A stretch of DNA of 64,000 bases from Mycobacterium sp. ST-F2 (GCF_001905655.1 NZ_JMHT01000010.1:1-64000); one strand, 5' to 3'; numbered from the stretch's first letter, positions 20,444 to 31,633 are shown. The notes: generated by a model from the letters alone, not told the origin. A program made the numbers and translations.

Positions 20444-23242
20444 TTAGAGCGAGTCGCGGATTGCCTTGACGGCGGCACGGCCCGCGCTGGCCAGGTCCAA
20501 CCCGCTACCACCGTCACGCTCACGTGCGAAGTCGACGTCGCCGAGATTGTCCTGGAGGACGGCCACACTGATCGAAAGCCGTTCTGACTCTTCGCCGTAC
20601 GTCGGCGTTTGATCGGGGCGGGTGACGGCGCCGAGTAGGCGTGCCGCGGCCGAGTACGCCCCGACAGCCGTCAACGTCGGGACCAGATTGCGCAGTGTGG
20701 TGAGCAGATGCGACCACGATCCGACCTCCAGCCAACGGTCGATGACAGCGGCATACAGCGGCAGGGCGTCGCCGGCCGGGGCATGGCGGGCTTGCAGCGT
20801 CACCGCGGAGACCCGCGCAACCCCACCGACGTAGTGGCTGCCGGCCGCGTCGGCCAGATCGACGGCCCGCGCGAACGCCGCGAGCGCAGTGTCCGGGTCA
20901 TCGTCCAGCCACACCTCGCCGCGTAGGTATGCCAGCCAACTGCGGTGCGTATTGCTCAACGGTGCCGCGACGAACTGTCGTTCCACCTCGGCGAGGTACC
21001 GGCGGGCCGCTTCCTTTTCACCCTTGTAAGCCAACGACATACCGGTGCCGACGTGGCCGATCAGGTCGTAGTACAGCTGACCCGCGCGGTGGCCGACTGC
21101 CGCGAGTTCGGACCAGTAGGTGAGACCGCGTTCGAGATCGCCGAGGAACAGGCTGGTGTCACCGAGTGCTTCCAGAGCACGACAGCGGGTCTCGTCATCG
21201 GCGGCTTCGGCCAGCGCGCGTCGGGCAAGGTGCTGTGCCGTGTCGAGGTCTTCGGCGATGACGGCGCGGTAGGCGAGGGTGGAATCGACCGCGGCCCGGA
21301 GCTCAGGCTGGTCGCCGACCAACGGCTCGACCATGGCCGCCCACCCGAGCATCTCGGTGTGCAGACGGGATACCCCGAACCGGTGCAGCGACATGGACAT
21401 TCGGATAGCGGCCGCAACATCGGTGCGGCGCGCCCGGCTATGCGCCAGGCGCAACTCGTCGATAGCGTCGACGATGCGCAGGTGCGCACTGGGCTCATCG
21501 GGCGTTTCCAGTGCGGCCGCGGCCTCTGCCGCCAGGTTCACGAAATACTCCGTATGCCGCTGCTCGGTCTTCGGCGAGGGTGGCCCGACAACCGCGCGAA
21601 CGGTCTGCAGCATCCGGTAATAGGTTCGCCCGGAACGGATTTCGACGCTGAGCAGCGAGCGCCGGGCCAGCTGATCAATGACCTGCGGGGTCACCTGTAG
21701 CACCGCTTGAGCATCGGCCAGGCCTACCGATCCGGCGAAAACAGTCCACTGCGCCAGCGTGTGACGCGCGTCGCCGGGCAGGAGTTGCCGCGACCATTCG
21801 ATCGCCGCGCGCAGCGTGCGGTGCCGCGGCTCGCCGCCCCGGCGAGTCAGCCGATCGAGTGACGCGTCGACCTGTTCGGCGACATCGGCAATGCCCATGG
21901 TCGCCACCTGGGCGGCGGCCAGTTCAATCGCCAATGGCAGCCCGTCGAGGCGGCGCACGATGGCCGTGACCGTATCCGGGTCGGCCGCCGCCCCCGCGCC
22001 GGGGCGGGCGGCGTCGGCCCTGCGCCGCAGGAATCGCTGGGCCGGCGAGTCGGGGAGTGCGGTGTCGAGCGGTCCGAGCGGCCAGGAGTGCTCGTTCGGC
22101 ATCCCGAGCAGCTCCCGGCTCGTCGCGATGACCCGTAGCGCCGACGGCTCCGGCCCGACCATGGCATCCAGAACCTCGCAGACGGCGTCCAGCGCGTGCT
22201 CGCAATTATCCAGCAGGACAACAAGGTCCATGAATCGCGCTCGGCGCAGCAGGGTCAGGGGTGAGCTGCCGTCGCTGGTCAGGCCGAGGGCGGTCACCAC
22301 GGCGTCGGCAACGGCGGCGGGCTCGGTGACGGCGGCCAGCTCGACGATCCGGATGCTGCCGCTGTGGGCCGTACCTCGGCGCATGGTGACCTCGCGGCCG
22401 AGGGCGGTCTTGCCGACTCCGCCGGGTCCGACAATTGTGACGAGGGCGTGCTGATCGACGATGTCGGCCAGGGCGGCGAGGTCCTGATCTCGGCCGAGTA
22501 GATCGGTATCGGCTACGGCCGGCGGAACCGCGGGCGGCGCGTCGAAGGCTGCACTTTCGGCGTGGCGCAACCGTTCTGACGGTTCGAGCCCGACGGCGGA
22601 CAGTTCGTCGTACGCCCGGCGGTATGCGGCCAACGCGTCAGCGGTGCGTCCCGCCCCGCTGAGGGCCCGGATCAGGGTTTCCCACGCGGCCTCGTCGAGC
22701 GGATACTCGGTTACCAGAGCTTCGGATTCGACTACTGCCGAAGCGAATTCGCCGCACCGCAGCAGTGCATCGGAGAGCTGGCGACGGGCCGTCACCCTGC
22801 GTTCTTCCAACGAACGGGCAGTTGTGCTCACAGCATCGAGGTCGGCGAACTCACCGAACGCGCCGCCGCGCCACAGCCCGATGGCCGATCGCAAGGCATC
22901 GGCCGCAGCTTTGGGCACGAGTAGTTCCGCCGCGGTCACGCGGTTTTCGAAATCGGCAGAATCGAGCCGAATGGTGTTGGTGCGCAAGCACAATCCGCCG
23001 CCACCGGCGACGACGGCAGTGCCCAGGACGGTGCGCAGCCGGGACACGTAGCTGCGCAGGGTGCGTTCTGCGGTCGGCGGCGGATCGTCGCCCCAGAGAG
23101 CGTCGACCAGTGTGTCGGTGCGGACGTATTGATCGGGATGAGAAGCGAGTACGGCCAGCAGGATGCGTTGGTTGGGACTCGTCGGCGTGACGTCCCTACC
23201 CTCCTGGCGCACCTCAAGGGGACCGAGGACCCGCACGTCCAT
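20444..23242 (-). CDS. SARP/STAND transcriptional regulator (BTAD, NB-ARC, TPR)
   Basis: 932-residue regulator. An N-terminal OmpR-type winged helix (residues about 1-95) is followed by a bacterial transcriptional activator domain (about 98-240). A STAND-type ATPase with P-loop GPGGVGKT at 272-279 comes next, and a helical TPR-like C-terminus covers the last ~300 residues. Such proteins act as ligand-gated activators that bind direct repeats near promoters. The start MDVRVLGPLEV at 23242 fits the family, whereas an earlier in-frame start would run through the repeat region. It precedes the deaminase by ten bases and is divergent from a small secreted protein. Confidence 0.87.
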   Translation of the reverse strand: MDVRVLGPLEVRQEGRDVTPTSPNQRILLAVLASHPDQYVRTDTLVDALWGDDPPPTAERTLRSYVSRLRTVLGTAVVAGGGGLCLRTNTIRLDSADFENRVTAAELLVPKAAADALRSAIGLWRGGAFGEFADLDAVSTTARSLEERRVTARRQLSDALLRCGEFASAVVESEALVTEYPLDEAAWETLIRALSGAGRTADALAAYRRAYDELSAVGLEPSERLRHAESAAFDAPPAVPPAVADTDLLGRDQDLAALADIVDQHALVTIVGPGGVGKTALGREVTMRRGTAHSGSIRIVELAAVTEPAAVADAVVTALGLTSDGSSPLTLLRRARFMDLVVLLDNCEHALDAVCEVLDAMVGPEPSALRVIATSRELLGMPNEHSWPLGPLDTALPDSPAQRFLRRRADAARPGAGAAADPDTVTAIVRRLDGLPLAIELAAAQVATMGIADVAEQVDASLDRLTRRGGEPRHRTLRAAIEWSRQLLPGDARHTLAQWTVFAGSVGLADAQAVLQVTPQVIDQLARRSLLSVEIRSGRTYYRMLQTVRAVVGPPSPKTEQRHTEYFVNLAAEAAAALETPDEPSAHLRIVDAIDELRLAHSRARRTDVAAAIRMSMSLHRFGVSRLHTEMLGWAAMVEPLVGDQPELRAAVDSTLAYRAVIAEDLDTAQHLARRALAEAADDETRCRALEALGDTSLFLGDLERGLTYWSELAAVGHRAGQLYYDLIGHVGTGMSLAYKGEKEAARRYLAEVERQFVAAPLSNTHRSWLAYLRGEVWLDDDPDTALAAFARAVDLADAAGSHYVGGVARVSAVTLQARHAPAGDALPLYAAVIDRWLEVGSWSHLLTTLRNLVPTLTAVGAYSAAARLLGAVTRPDQTPTYGEESERLSISVAVLQDNLGDVDFARERDGGSGLDLASAGRAAVKAIRDSL

Positions 23243-23257
23243 GGGCAAACAATACGG

Positions 23258-23291
23258 CGCAATCGAGCTGCAACCACCCTGCAATGCGCCG
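23258..23291 (+). promoter_or_regulatory. Triple 11-base direct repeat, probable SARP operator
   Basis: GCAA occurs at 23259, 23270 and 23281, exactly 11 bases apart (CGCAAT, TGCAAC, TGCAAT). SARP-family activators bind heptameric direct repeats spaced at 11 or 22 bases. The site lies in the 87-base divergent region between the SARP regulator and the secreted protein gene, so it could serve autoregulation, activation of the secreted gene, or both. No clear -10 follows. Confidence 0.5.
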
Positions 23292-23316
23292 GCGGATTCT
23301 GGCCACACCAACCACA

Positions 23317-23323
23317 GAGGAGA
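23317..23323 (+). promoter_or_regulatory. Ribosome binding site of the secreted-protein gene
   Basis: GAGGAGA six bases before the ATG at 23330. It is a strong site and fixes this start. Confidence 0.65.
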
Positions 23324-23329
23324 GCACCA

Positions 23330-23638
23330 ATGAAATTTCGATCAACCCGGGCCGTCGCGGCGGCGCTAGTCACCGGCTCCGCCATCTTCGCCGCGGTCGC
23401 ACCCGCCGTCGCAACCCCGGATAGTCACAATCACTTCACTGCGGACCAGGTCAAGGCGGGGTGTGAGAAAGCCGGTGGGACGTACTTTCCGCCGGACAAA
23501 CAACATCCCGGCTACGGTTGCTACACCCGCAAGGCGGTTATGAGCTGCGCTCCAGATGGCGATTGCCTGACCATCTACCCGCGTGCCGTCACACCCGGCG
23601 AGGCGACGCTGCCCGACCTCGTCGGCTTGTCCCGGTGA
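23330..23638 (+). CDS. Small secreted protein with four cysteines
   Basis: 102 residues. A clear Sec signal peptide (basic start, hydrophobic core, AVA cleavage site near residue 28) leaves a mature part of about 74 residues. Four cysteines sit in the contexts AGCEK, YGCYT, MSCAP and GDCLT, which could form two disulfides. I do not recognise a family. It is divergent from the SARP regulator over the 11-base repeat region, and its stop is four bases before the homocysteine methyltransferase ATG, so these two may be co-transcribed. Confidence 0.75.
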   Translation: MKFRSTRAVAAALVTGSAIFAAVAPAVATPDSHNHFTADQVKAGCEKAGGTYFPPDKQHPGYGCYTRKAVMSCAPDGDCLTIYPRAVTPGEATLPDLVGLSR

Positions 23639-23642
23639 TCCC

Positions 23643-24599
23643 ATGACACACAACGACTTTCCCGCGCAGCAGCCTGGTCTGAACTACCTGACCGAGGGCG
23701 GCACCGAAACCGAGATCATGTACAAATACGGGTTTGATCTGCCGCATTTCGCGATGTTCCCGTTGCTCGACAACCCACGGGCCGTCGCGGAACTGCGCCG
23801 GATGTACGACCGCTACTTCGACACCGCCGCCCGGCACGGCTTCGGCGTCATCGTCGGTGGTCTCGACTACCGGGCCAGCCGGGACTGGGGCTCGCTGCTC
23901 GGCTATTCGACCGAGTCATTGGCCGAGATGCAGTTGCGCTCAATCGATTTCCTGCGCGATGCGGCAAAACCCTTTCTGGGGCAGCTGCCCGACGTCAGGT
24001 ACGCCGGCATCGTAGGACCGCGCGGTGACGCCTATGGGACCGACCGGGCGATCACCGCCCCCGAAGCCGAGGACTACCACAGCGAACAACTCGCGACGCT
24101 GGCCCGCGCGGGCGTCGACCTGGTGGAGGCCATGACATTCAACGGCATTCCCGAAGTGATCGGATTGGCCCGCGCCGCAGCCCGAGCCGGGCTGCCGCTC
24201 TCGGTGTCGTTAACCCTCGATCACGCCACCAATCGACTGCCTTCCGGCCCCAGCCTGAAGCAGGCGATCGAGACCGTCGACAACCAACTGGGACAGGACC
24301 GACCCGCGTTCTACGGCGTCAACTGCAGCCACCCGCTGGAGTTCCTGCCTGCGATCGAGCCTGGTTCGTGGTTCGAGCGGGTACGGTGTCTGCGGCCCAA
24401 TGCCGCCCTGATGGACAAGATTTCGCTGTGCTCGCTCGGGCATCTGGAATCGGGTGACCCACACCAGCTCGGTGAGCTGATGGGTGGGCTCGCGCACCAG
24501 TACCCGCACATCGATATCTGGGGTGGTTGCTGCGGTACTTGGGACGCCCACCTCGACCAGATCGCTGCCCGGGTGCGCGCAGAGCATGACCCGGTCTGA
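23643..24599 (+). CDS. Homocysteine S-methyltransferase family protein
   Basis: 318-residue zinc-dependent methyltransferase of the MmuM/BHMT family. The three zinc cysteines are visible: C228 in VNCSHP and C296-C297 in GGCCGT. The N-terminal EGGTETE strand is typical. The reaction would be transfer of a methyl group from a donor such as S-methylmethionine or betaine to homocysteine, though some family members act on other thiols or on selenocysteine. ATG 23643 is four bases after the secreted-protein gene, with only a weak ribosome binding site. Absent from the M. tuberculosis order here. Confidence 0.85.
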   Translation: MTHNDFPAQQPGLNYLTEGGTETEIMYKYGFDLPHFAMFPLLDNPRAVAELRRMYDRYFDTAARHGFGVIVGGLDYRASRDWGSLLGYSTESLAEMQLRSIDFLRDAAKPFLGQLPDVRYAGIVGPRGDAYGTDRAITAPEAEDYHSEQLATLARAGVDLVEAMTFNGIPEVIGLARAAARAGLPLSVSLTLDHATNRLPSGPSLKQAIETVDNQLGQDRPAFYGVNCSHPLEFLPAIEPGSWFERVRCLRPNAALMDKISLCSLGHLESGDPHQLGELMGGLAHQYPHIDIWGGCCGTWDAHLDQIAARVRAEHDPV

Positions 24600-24603
24600 A
24601 CAT

Positions 24604-24618
24604 TAAGCTGGCATTTCG
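24604..24618 (+). promoter_or_regulatory. -10 element of lysS, likely leaderless
   Basis: TAAGCT at 24604-24609 fits TANNNT, and the GTG start of lysS follows after eight bases. A transcript starting at the G of GTG would be leaderless. The sequence lies in the 18-base gap behind the methyltransferase stop. Confidence 0.4.
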
Positions 24619-26120
24619 TGAGCGAAGCCGACAGCCCCGACATTCCCGAGCAGTTCCGCATCCGCCAGGCCAAGCGTGAGCGGCTGCTCGCCGAGGGGCG
24701 CGATCCGTATCCGGTCGAGGTCCCGCGTACCCACACCCTCGCCGAGCTGAGGGCGGCGTACCCGGAGCTCGTCGCGGACACCGCCACCGGCGATATCGTC
24801 GGCGTGGCGGGGCGCGTCGTGTTCGCCCGGAACTCGGGGAAGCTGTGCTTCGCCACGCTGCAGGAGGGCGACGGTACCCAGCTGCAGGCCATGCTGAGCC
24901 TCGACAAGGTCGGCAAGGAATCGCTGGACGCCTGGAAGGCCGACGTCGACCTGGGCGACATCGTGTTCGTCGAGGGCGAGGTCATCAGTTCCCGTCGCGG
25001 CGAATTATCTGTGCTTGCCCAGAACTGGCAAATTGTGTCGAAGGCCCTGCGACCGCTTCCCGTCGCGCACAAGGAATTGAATGAAGAGACCCGGGTTCGG
25101 CAGCGTTACGTCGACCTGATCGTGCGTCCGGAAGCCCGCAATGTGGCCCGGCAGCGCATTGCGGTGGTGCGTGCTTTGCGTTCGGCACTGGAGCGGCGCG
25201 GTTTTCTCGAAGTCGAGACGCCGATGCTCCAGACCCTGCCCGGTGGTGCGGCGGCGCGCCCATTCATCACCCATTCCAACGCGCTCGATGCGGATCTGTA
25301 TCTGCGCATCGCGCCGGAGTTGTTCCTGAAGCGCTGCCTGGTCGGTGGCTTTGAGAAGGTTTTTGAGCTCAATCGGAACTTTCGCAACGAGGGCGCCGAT
25401 TCCACGCATTCCCCGGAATTTGCGATGTTGGAGACATATCAGGCCTACGGCACATATGACGATTCCGCGATTGTGACGCGTGAGCTTATTCAGGAGGTTG
25501 CCGACGAGGCCATTGGTACCCGAATGGTGCCGCTGCCCGACGGCTCCACCTATGACCTCGATGGTGAATGGGCGACCATCGAAATGTATCCGTCGTTGTC
25601 GCAAGCCCTTGGCGAGGAGATCACGCCCGAGACCTCGGTCGAGTACCTGTGGAAGGTGGCCGAGCGACTCGGCGCCGAGATTCCCAGGGACCGTGGATAC
25701 GGACACGGGAAATTGATCGAGGAACTGTGGGAGCACACCGTCGGTGATCACCTTTGGGCGCCGACCTTCGTCAGGGATTTCCCGGTGGAGACCACTCCGC
25801 TGACCCGGGCCCACCGCAGTATTCCGGGTGTTACAGAGAAATGGGATCTGTATGTCCGGAAGTTCGAGCTGGCGACCGGATATTCGGAGTTGATCGATCC
25901 GGTGATTCAACGGGCACGTTTCGAGGACCAGGCTCGTGCCGCTGCCGCCGGTGACGACGAGGCAATGCGACTCGATGAGGATTTCCTTATCGCATTGGAG
26001 TATGCGATGCCGCCGACCACCGGAACAGGAATGGGACTCGACCGCTTGCTGATGGCGTTGACGGGGTTGACGATTAGGGACACGGTTTTGTTCCCGATTG
26101 TGCGCCGTCAGGCCGACTGA
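24618..26120 (+). CDS. lysS: Lysyl-tRNA synthetase, class II
   Basis: Charges tRNA-Lys. 500 residues. An N-terminal OB-fold anticodon-binding domain (to about residue 150) precedes the class II catalytic core. Motif 2 (RNFRNEG) and motif 3 ([11 protein letters not shown]) are visible. GTG start, probably leaderless. Base use changes inside the gene: up to about 25000 nearly every third position is G or C, after which codons ending in A or T become frequent (see findings). Equivalent to Rv3598c. Confidence 0.96.
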   Translation: MSEADSPDIPEQFRIRQAKRERLLAEGRDPYPVEVPRTHTLAELRAAYPELVADTATGDIVGVAGRVVFARNSGKLCFATLQEGDGTQLQAMLSLDKVGKESLDAWKADVDLGDIVFVEGEVISSRRGELSVLAQNWQIVSKALRPLPVAHKELNEETRVRQRYVDLIVRPEARNVARQRIAVVRALRSALERRGFLEVETPMLQTLPGGAAARPFITHSNALDADLYLRIAPELFLKRCLVGGFEKVFELNRNFRNEGADSTHSPEFAMLETYQAYGTYDDSAIVTRELIQEVADEAIGTRMVPLPDGSTYDLDGEWATIEMYPSLSQALGEEITPETSVEYLWKVAERLGAEIPRDRGYGHGKLIEELWEHTVGDHLWAPTFVRDFPVETTPLTRAHRSIPGVTEKWDLYVRKFELATGYSELIDPVIQRARFEDQARAAAAGDDEAMRLDEDFLIALEYAMPPTTGTGMGLDRLLMALTGLTIRDTVLFPIVRRQAD

Positions 26121-26229
26121 ACAGTGCCCTAACCACGGACTTGTTGAAGGAATTGCGGTCCTATGCCAGCATTGTTGTGGCAGAGTCGTTTCTGCGTGTT
26201 TAACAAGGCAGAAGGGTTAGTGTGGGCCG

Positions 26230-26577
26230 ATGGCAAAGAAAGTGACTGTCACGCTCGTCGACGATTTCGACGGTGAAGGCGCGGCGGATGAGACGGTCGA
26301 ATTTGCTCTCGACGGGGTGAACTACGAGATCGACCTCACCACGAAGAACGCCACCAAGCTCCGTAATGATTTGAAGAAATGGGTCGAGGCCGGCCGTCGT
26401 GTCGGCGGTCGTCGTCGCGGCCGGGCCAGCGCCGGTTCGACGGGGCGCGGCCGCGCGTCCATCGATCGCGAGCAGAGCGCTGCGATCCGGGAATGGGCCC
26501 GCCGCAACGGCCACAATGTGTCCAGCCGCGGTCGCATTCCCGCCGAGATCATCGACGCGTTCCACGCCGCGACCTGA
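26230..26577 (+). CDS. lsr2: Lsr2 nucleoid-associated protein
   Basis: 115-residue H-NS-like xenogeneic silencer that bridges DNA and binds AT-rich minor grooves. The N-terminal part (to about residue 60) is the oligomerisation domain. A basic linker rich in Arg and Gly precedes the C-terminal DNA-binding domain with the RGR hook (residues 100-102, in SSRGRIP). The 109-base gap after lysS carries its own promoter region. Equivalent to Rv3597c. In this genome it would be expected to silence the AT-richer accessory stretches, but that is inference. Confidence 0.97.
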   Translation: MAKKVTVTLVDDFDGEGAADETVEFALDGVNYEIDLTTKNATKLRNDLKKWVEAGRRVGGRRRGRASAGSTGRGRASIDREQSAAIREWARRNGHNVSSRGRIPAEIIDAFHAAT

Positions 26578-26608
26578 ATCCTCCGGGCAACATAATCAGG
26601 GATTGCCT

Positions 26609-26625
26609 GTTCGCTTTCGGCGTAG
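26609..26625 (+). promoter_or_regulatory. Candidate ClgR-type site upstream of clpC1
   Basis: The 226-base gap before clpC1 contains GTTCGC TTTCG GCG (CGC at 26612-26614, GCG at 26620-26622). This resembles the CGC-N5-GCG core recognised by ClgR, an activator of clp genes in Actinobacteria. A promoter is expected in the rest of this gap, but I could not place it with confidence. Confidence 0.25.
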
Positions 26626-26803
26626 CCCGGTCGAGTTGATTCGGGAAACGTTTCGTAGCCGCAGCGCGTTGGCCTTTTCGCAGCGCTGAGTGGCCTTGCG
26701 AGCTAGGGGATACCGCAGGGCACGCATGGTCGCCGCCCATTAGAGTGGACGGTAGGCGCACAGCGTTGCGACGTGCGCTACGAGGGAGAGCAGGTAACCA
26801 CCG

Positions 26804-29326
<2,523 letters not shown>

Positions 29327-29336
29327 TTACGCAACG

Positions 29337-29368
29337 CGAAAAGCCCCCGATTCGTCGGGGGCTTTTTG
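29337..29368. terminator. Strong bidirectional intrinsic terminator
   Basis: AAAAGCCCCCGA, loop TTCG, then TCGGGGGCTTTTT: a 12-base-pair stem with a stable tetraloop and a T-run on the plus strand. The A-run on the other side becomes a T-run for transcripts from the convergent lipoprotein gene, so it serves both clpC1 and its neighbour. Confidence 0.9.
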
Positions 29369-29374
29369 TGTTGA

Positions 29375-29830
29375 TCAGCCGCCGAGGAGGAACTTGTCCT
29401 GCCATTCGAACAGCGGGCGGTACTTCGCGTCGCAGTTCTTGAGCGCCCAATTGTTCAGGCCTTTCATGTTGTCCGTCACCGCGTCCAGGTTGCCGGGGTC
29501 GGCGAGGGCGTCCAGGTAGCGGCGGGGCTCGGCGGGCGCGGCCGCGGCGAGATCGCTTTGCGTGACGGGTGCGTCTTTGAGCAGATCGTCGACGATCTGG
29601 CTCTGGTTGGCCGTCTCGCTGCCGAGAGCTGCGCTCAGGTCGTGTTGCTTGCGCGCGACCAGCTTCGCGTCGAGGGTGCAGAAGTCGCTGGCGCTGCTGC
29701 CGCCGCCGGTCGCGGGTGGGACTGCTGCGCCGCCGGCGCTCGAGCTCTGGCCGGATCCGCCACATCCGGCGGTCACGAGCACGGTGGCGGCCGCGGCGCA
29801 GGCCAATTTGGTTGTGGTGACCAGGAACAT
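29375..29830 (-). CDS. Putative small lipoprotein
   Basis: 151 residues. A signal peptide ends in a lipobox VTAGC (Cys23), followed by a Gly/Ser/Ala-rich linker and a mature helical region with two cysteines (DFCTL and KNCDA) that could pair. I do not recognise the family with certainty. Start ATG at 29830 with AAAGG upstream on its strand. It is convergent with clpC1 and divergent from the cobalamin riboswitch. Not in the M. tuberculosis order at this place. Confidence 0.7.
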   Translation of the reverse strand: MFLVTTTKLACAAAATVLVTAGCGGSGQSSSAGGAAVPPATGGGSSASDFCTLDAKLVARKQHDLSAALGSETANQSQIVDDLLKDAPVTQSDLAAAAPAEPRRYLDALADPGNLDAVTDNMKGLNNWALKNCDAKYRPLFEWQDKFLLGG

Positions 29831-29954
29831 CGCTGTGCCTTTCCGTCGCTGTGGGGATGGCCTGAGATTGACGGTATGCGCGCAGCGCAGCCGCCGATAT
29901 CAGGGAAGTCCCTACAGATCTGCGCGGCCCGGGAAGTCGTCGGTGTATGTTGAT

Positions 29955-30060
29955 CCCGTTACGACGGTGCATGGAAGCCGGTGAGAATCCGGCACGGTTG
30001 CGCCACTGTGAGCCCTCTGCGGCGAGTCAGATCTTTCGCCGTCGTGCAGAACCGAACAAA
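29955..30060 (+). ncRNA. Cobalamin riboswitch
   Basis: AdoCbl/cobalamin-type riboswitch element upstream of cbtB. The conserved core GGAAGCCGGTGAGAATCC GGCACGG is followed by the B12 box GCCACTG (30002-30008) and a downstream GAGTCAG. A closing helix is formed by CGACGG (29962-29967) and CCGTCG (30039-30044). The element ends about 35 bases before the cbtB ATG, so it may hide the ribosome binding site (AGGAGG, 30081-30086) when cobalamin is bound. Confidence 0.87.
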
Positions 30061-30080
30061 GTAGGGGCGCGTGACCCCGT

Positions 30081-30086
30081 AGGAGG
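30081..30086 (+). promoter_or_regulatory. Ribosome binding site of cbtB
   Basis: Perfect AGGAGG seven bases before the ATG at 30094. It is the likely target of sequestration by the upstream riboswitch. Confidence 0.65.
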
Positions 30087-30093
30087 TTTGACC

Positions 30094-30309
30094 ATGACGA
30101 GTATTGCGGTTGCGAAGCCGGGTGTATCGACCAAGGCGCTTTCGGGCGTCCGGGTGGCGGTGTTGCTCGGGGTGACGATCTTCCTCGCGATGCTGGCGTA
30201 CTACCTGGTCGGTATCGACGAGGGCATGATGTCGCTGTTCGGCAAGACCGTCGTGGTCCACGAGTGGGTGCACGACTCGAGGCACTTCCTCGGCTTCCCC
30301 TGCCACTGA
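30094..30309 (+). CDS. cbtB: Cobalt transporter subunit CbtB
   Basis: 71-residue protein with one membrane segment (about residues 20-42) and a conserved His-rich C-terminus, HEWVHDSRHFLGFPCH, likely to bind cobalt. CbtB and CbtA form a cobalamin-regulated cobalt uptake system in many bacteria. Placement directly behind a cobalamin riboswitch and before cbtA supports the call. The stop is 15 bases before cbtA. Confidence 0.87.
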   Translation: MTSIAVAKPGVSTKALSGVRVAVLLGVTIFLAMLAYYLVGIDEGMMSLFGKTVVVHEWVHDSRHFLGFPCH

Positions 30310-30324
30310 CCCACGGGACTTCTT

Positions 30325-31251
30325 GTGGAGATCCGCGTCATCGGGCGCGGAGCCCTCGCCGGCCTGATCGCCGGCTTCGTGGGGTTCCTGTTTGCCTGGA
30401 TTTTTGCCGAGCCCACCATCGACAAGGCCATCGACTACGAGTCCGGCCGCATGAACGTGCTCTCGACCGTCCACACCGCCATGGGGCATCCGGTCGAACC
30501 GGACGGGCCGGAGCTGTTCAGTCGATCCATCCAGTCGGGAGTCGGTGCGGCGACCGGCATCATCGCGTTCTCGGTGGCGATGGGTGCGCTGGTGGCCGTC
30601 GCGTATCTGGTGCTGCACGGCCGGTTCGGGGTGCGGCCGAAGGTGCTGGGCTGGACCGTCGCCGGATTCGGCTTTCTCGGCGTCTACCTGCTGCCGTTCG
30701 TGAAATACCCGTCGAACCCGCCGGCCATCGGCCACGAGTTCACCATGGAGACCCGCGGCTTCCTGTACCTCGGCATGGTCTGGGGCTCGCTGACGCTGCT
30801 GGGGCTCGCGGTGTTCGTGGCGCGCAGGTTGTCCGGCAAGGTCGGCTGGGGGCGCGCGGTGGGGATCGCGGTCGTCGGGTTCTTCGTCGTGTACGGCGGT
30901 CTGCTGGCGGCCCTGCCGTCGCTGGGTGATCTGTCGGCCAACGTCGAGCACTCCGGCGACTTCGGCTTCGCGCGCGCGGCAACCGAGACGCCGCAGCCGA
31001 TCACCAACACGTTCTCCACGCCGGTCACGGTCGACGGCAAGGTCTACGCGCCCGGACAGCTTATCTATCCGGGTTTCGACGCCGACCTGCTGTGGAAGTT
31101 CCGGTGGTACTCGCTGATCGATCAGGCGTTGATCTGGGCGGTCCTCGGGCTGGTGTTCGGTTGGCTGGTCGAGCGCTACGTCGGCGGGCACTACAGTTCG
31201 AGCCGTACCGACACAGAAAGGCTGCAGCATGCTGGTTGTCACGACAAATGA
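30325..31251 (+). CDS. cbtA: Cobalt transporter subunit CbtA
   Basis: 308-residue membrane protein of the CbtA family. The hydrophobic segments number about six. It has the family-typical GLIAGFVGFLFAW opening and conserved acidic and His residues (HPVEPDG, GHEFTMET). With CbtB it would import cobalt for cobalamin synthesis, repressed when cobalamin is abundant. GTG start at 30325. The C-terminal end overlaps the ybjQ-like gene by 23 bases, which puts that gene in the same riboswitch-controlled operon. Confidence 0.85.
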   Translation: MEIRVIGRGALAGLIAGFVGFLFAWIFAEPTIDKAIDYESGRMNVLSTVHTAMGHPVEPDGPELFSRSIQSGVGAATGIIAFSVAMGALVAVAYLVLHGRFGVRPKVLGWTVAGFGFLGVYLLPFVKYPSNPPAIGHEFTMETRGFLYLGMVWGSLTLLGLAVFVARRLSGKVGWGRAVGIAVVGFFVVYGGLLAALPSLGDLSANVEHSGDFGFARAATETPQPITNTFSTPVTVDGKVYAPGQLIYPGFDADLLWKFRWYSLIDQALIWAVLGLVFGWLVERYVGGHYSSSRTDTERLQHAGCHDK

Positions 31252-31621
31252 CCTGCCCGGGTGGGAGATTCAGCGCGTCTGCGGTGAGGTCTTCGGCCTG
31301 ACCGTCCGGTCCCGGAACGCGTTCGCCCAGATGGGCGCAGGCTTCAAGGCGATGTTCGGCGGCGAGCTGCAGGGCATGACCAAGAACCTCGCAGAAAGCC
31401 GCAACGAGGCCATGGGCCGGCTGCTCCAGGAATGTCAGGCCCGCGGCGGCAATGCCATCATCGGGATGCGGTTCGACACCACCGAGATCGGCGACGTGTG
31501 GACCGAGATCTGCGCGTACGGCACTGCGGTGCAAGCGGTTCCGGTCACCGACGCCGCCCGCTACACCGCGCAGCAGTTGGGTTACGGCGGTGGCCCGGCC
31601 GGCCCGGGCCACACAGGGTAA
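31229..31621 (+). CDS. YbjQ/UPF0145 family protein
   Basis: 130-residue protein of the heavy-metal-binding-domain family (YbjQ, UPF0145). The conserved region runs from the N-terminal VTTNDLPGW strand to RGGNAIIGMRFD. Function is unknown. The family name comes from an early proposal of metal binding. ATG 31229 follows GAAAGG inside the end of cbtA. Overlap with cbtA suggests co-expression with cobalt uptake. Confidence 0.82.
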   Translation: MLVVTTNDLPGWEIQRVCGEVFGLTVRSRNAFAQMGAGFKAMFGGELQGMTKNLAESRNEAMGRLLQECQARGGNAIIGMRFDTTEIGDVWTEICAYGTAVQAVPVTDAARYTAQQLGYGGGPAGPGHTG

Positions 31622-31633
31622 TCGGCCCCGGTA

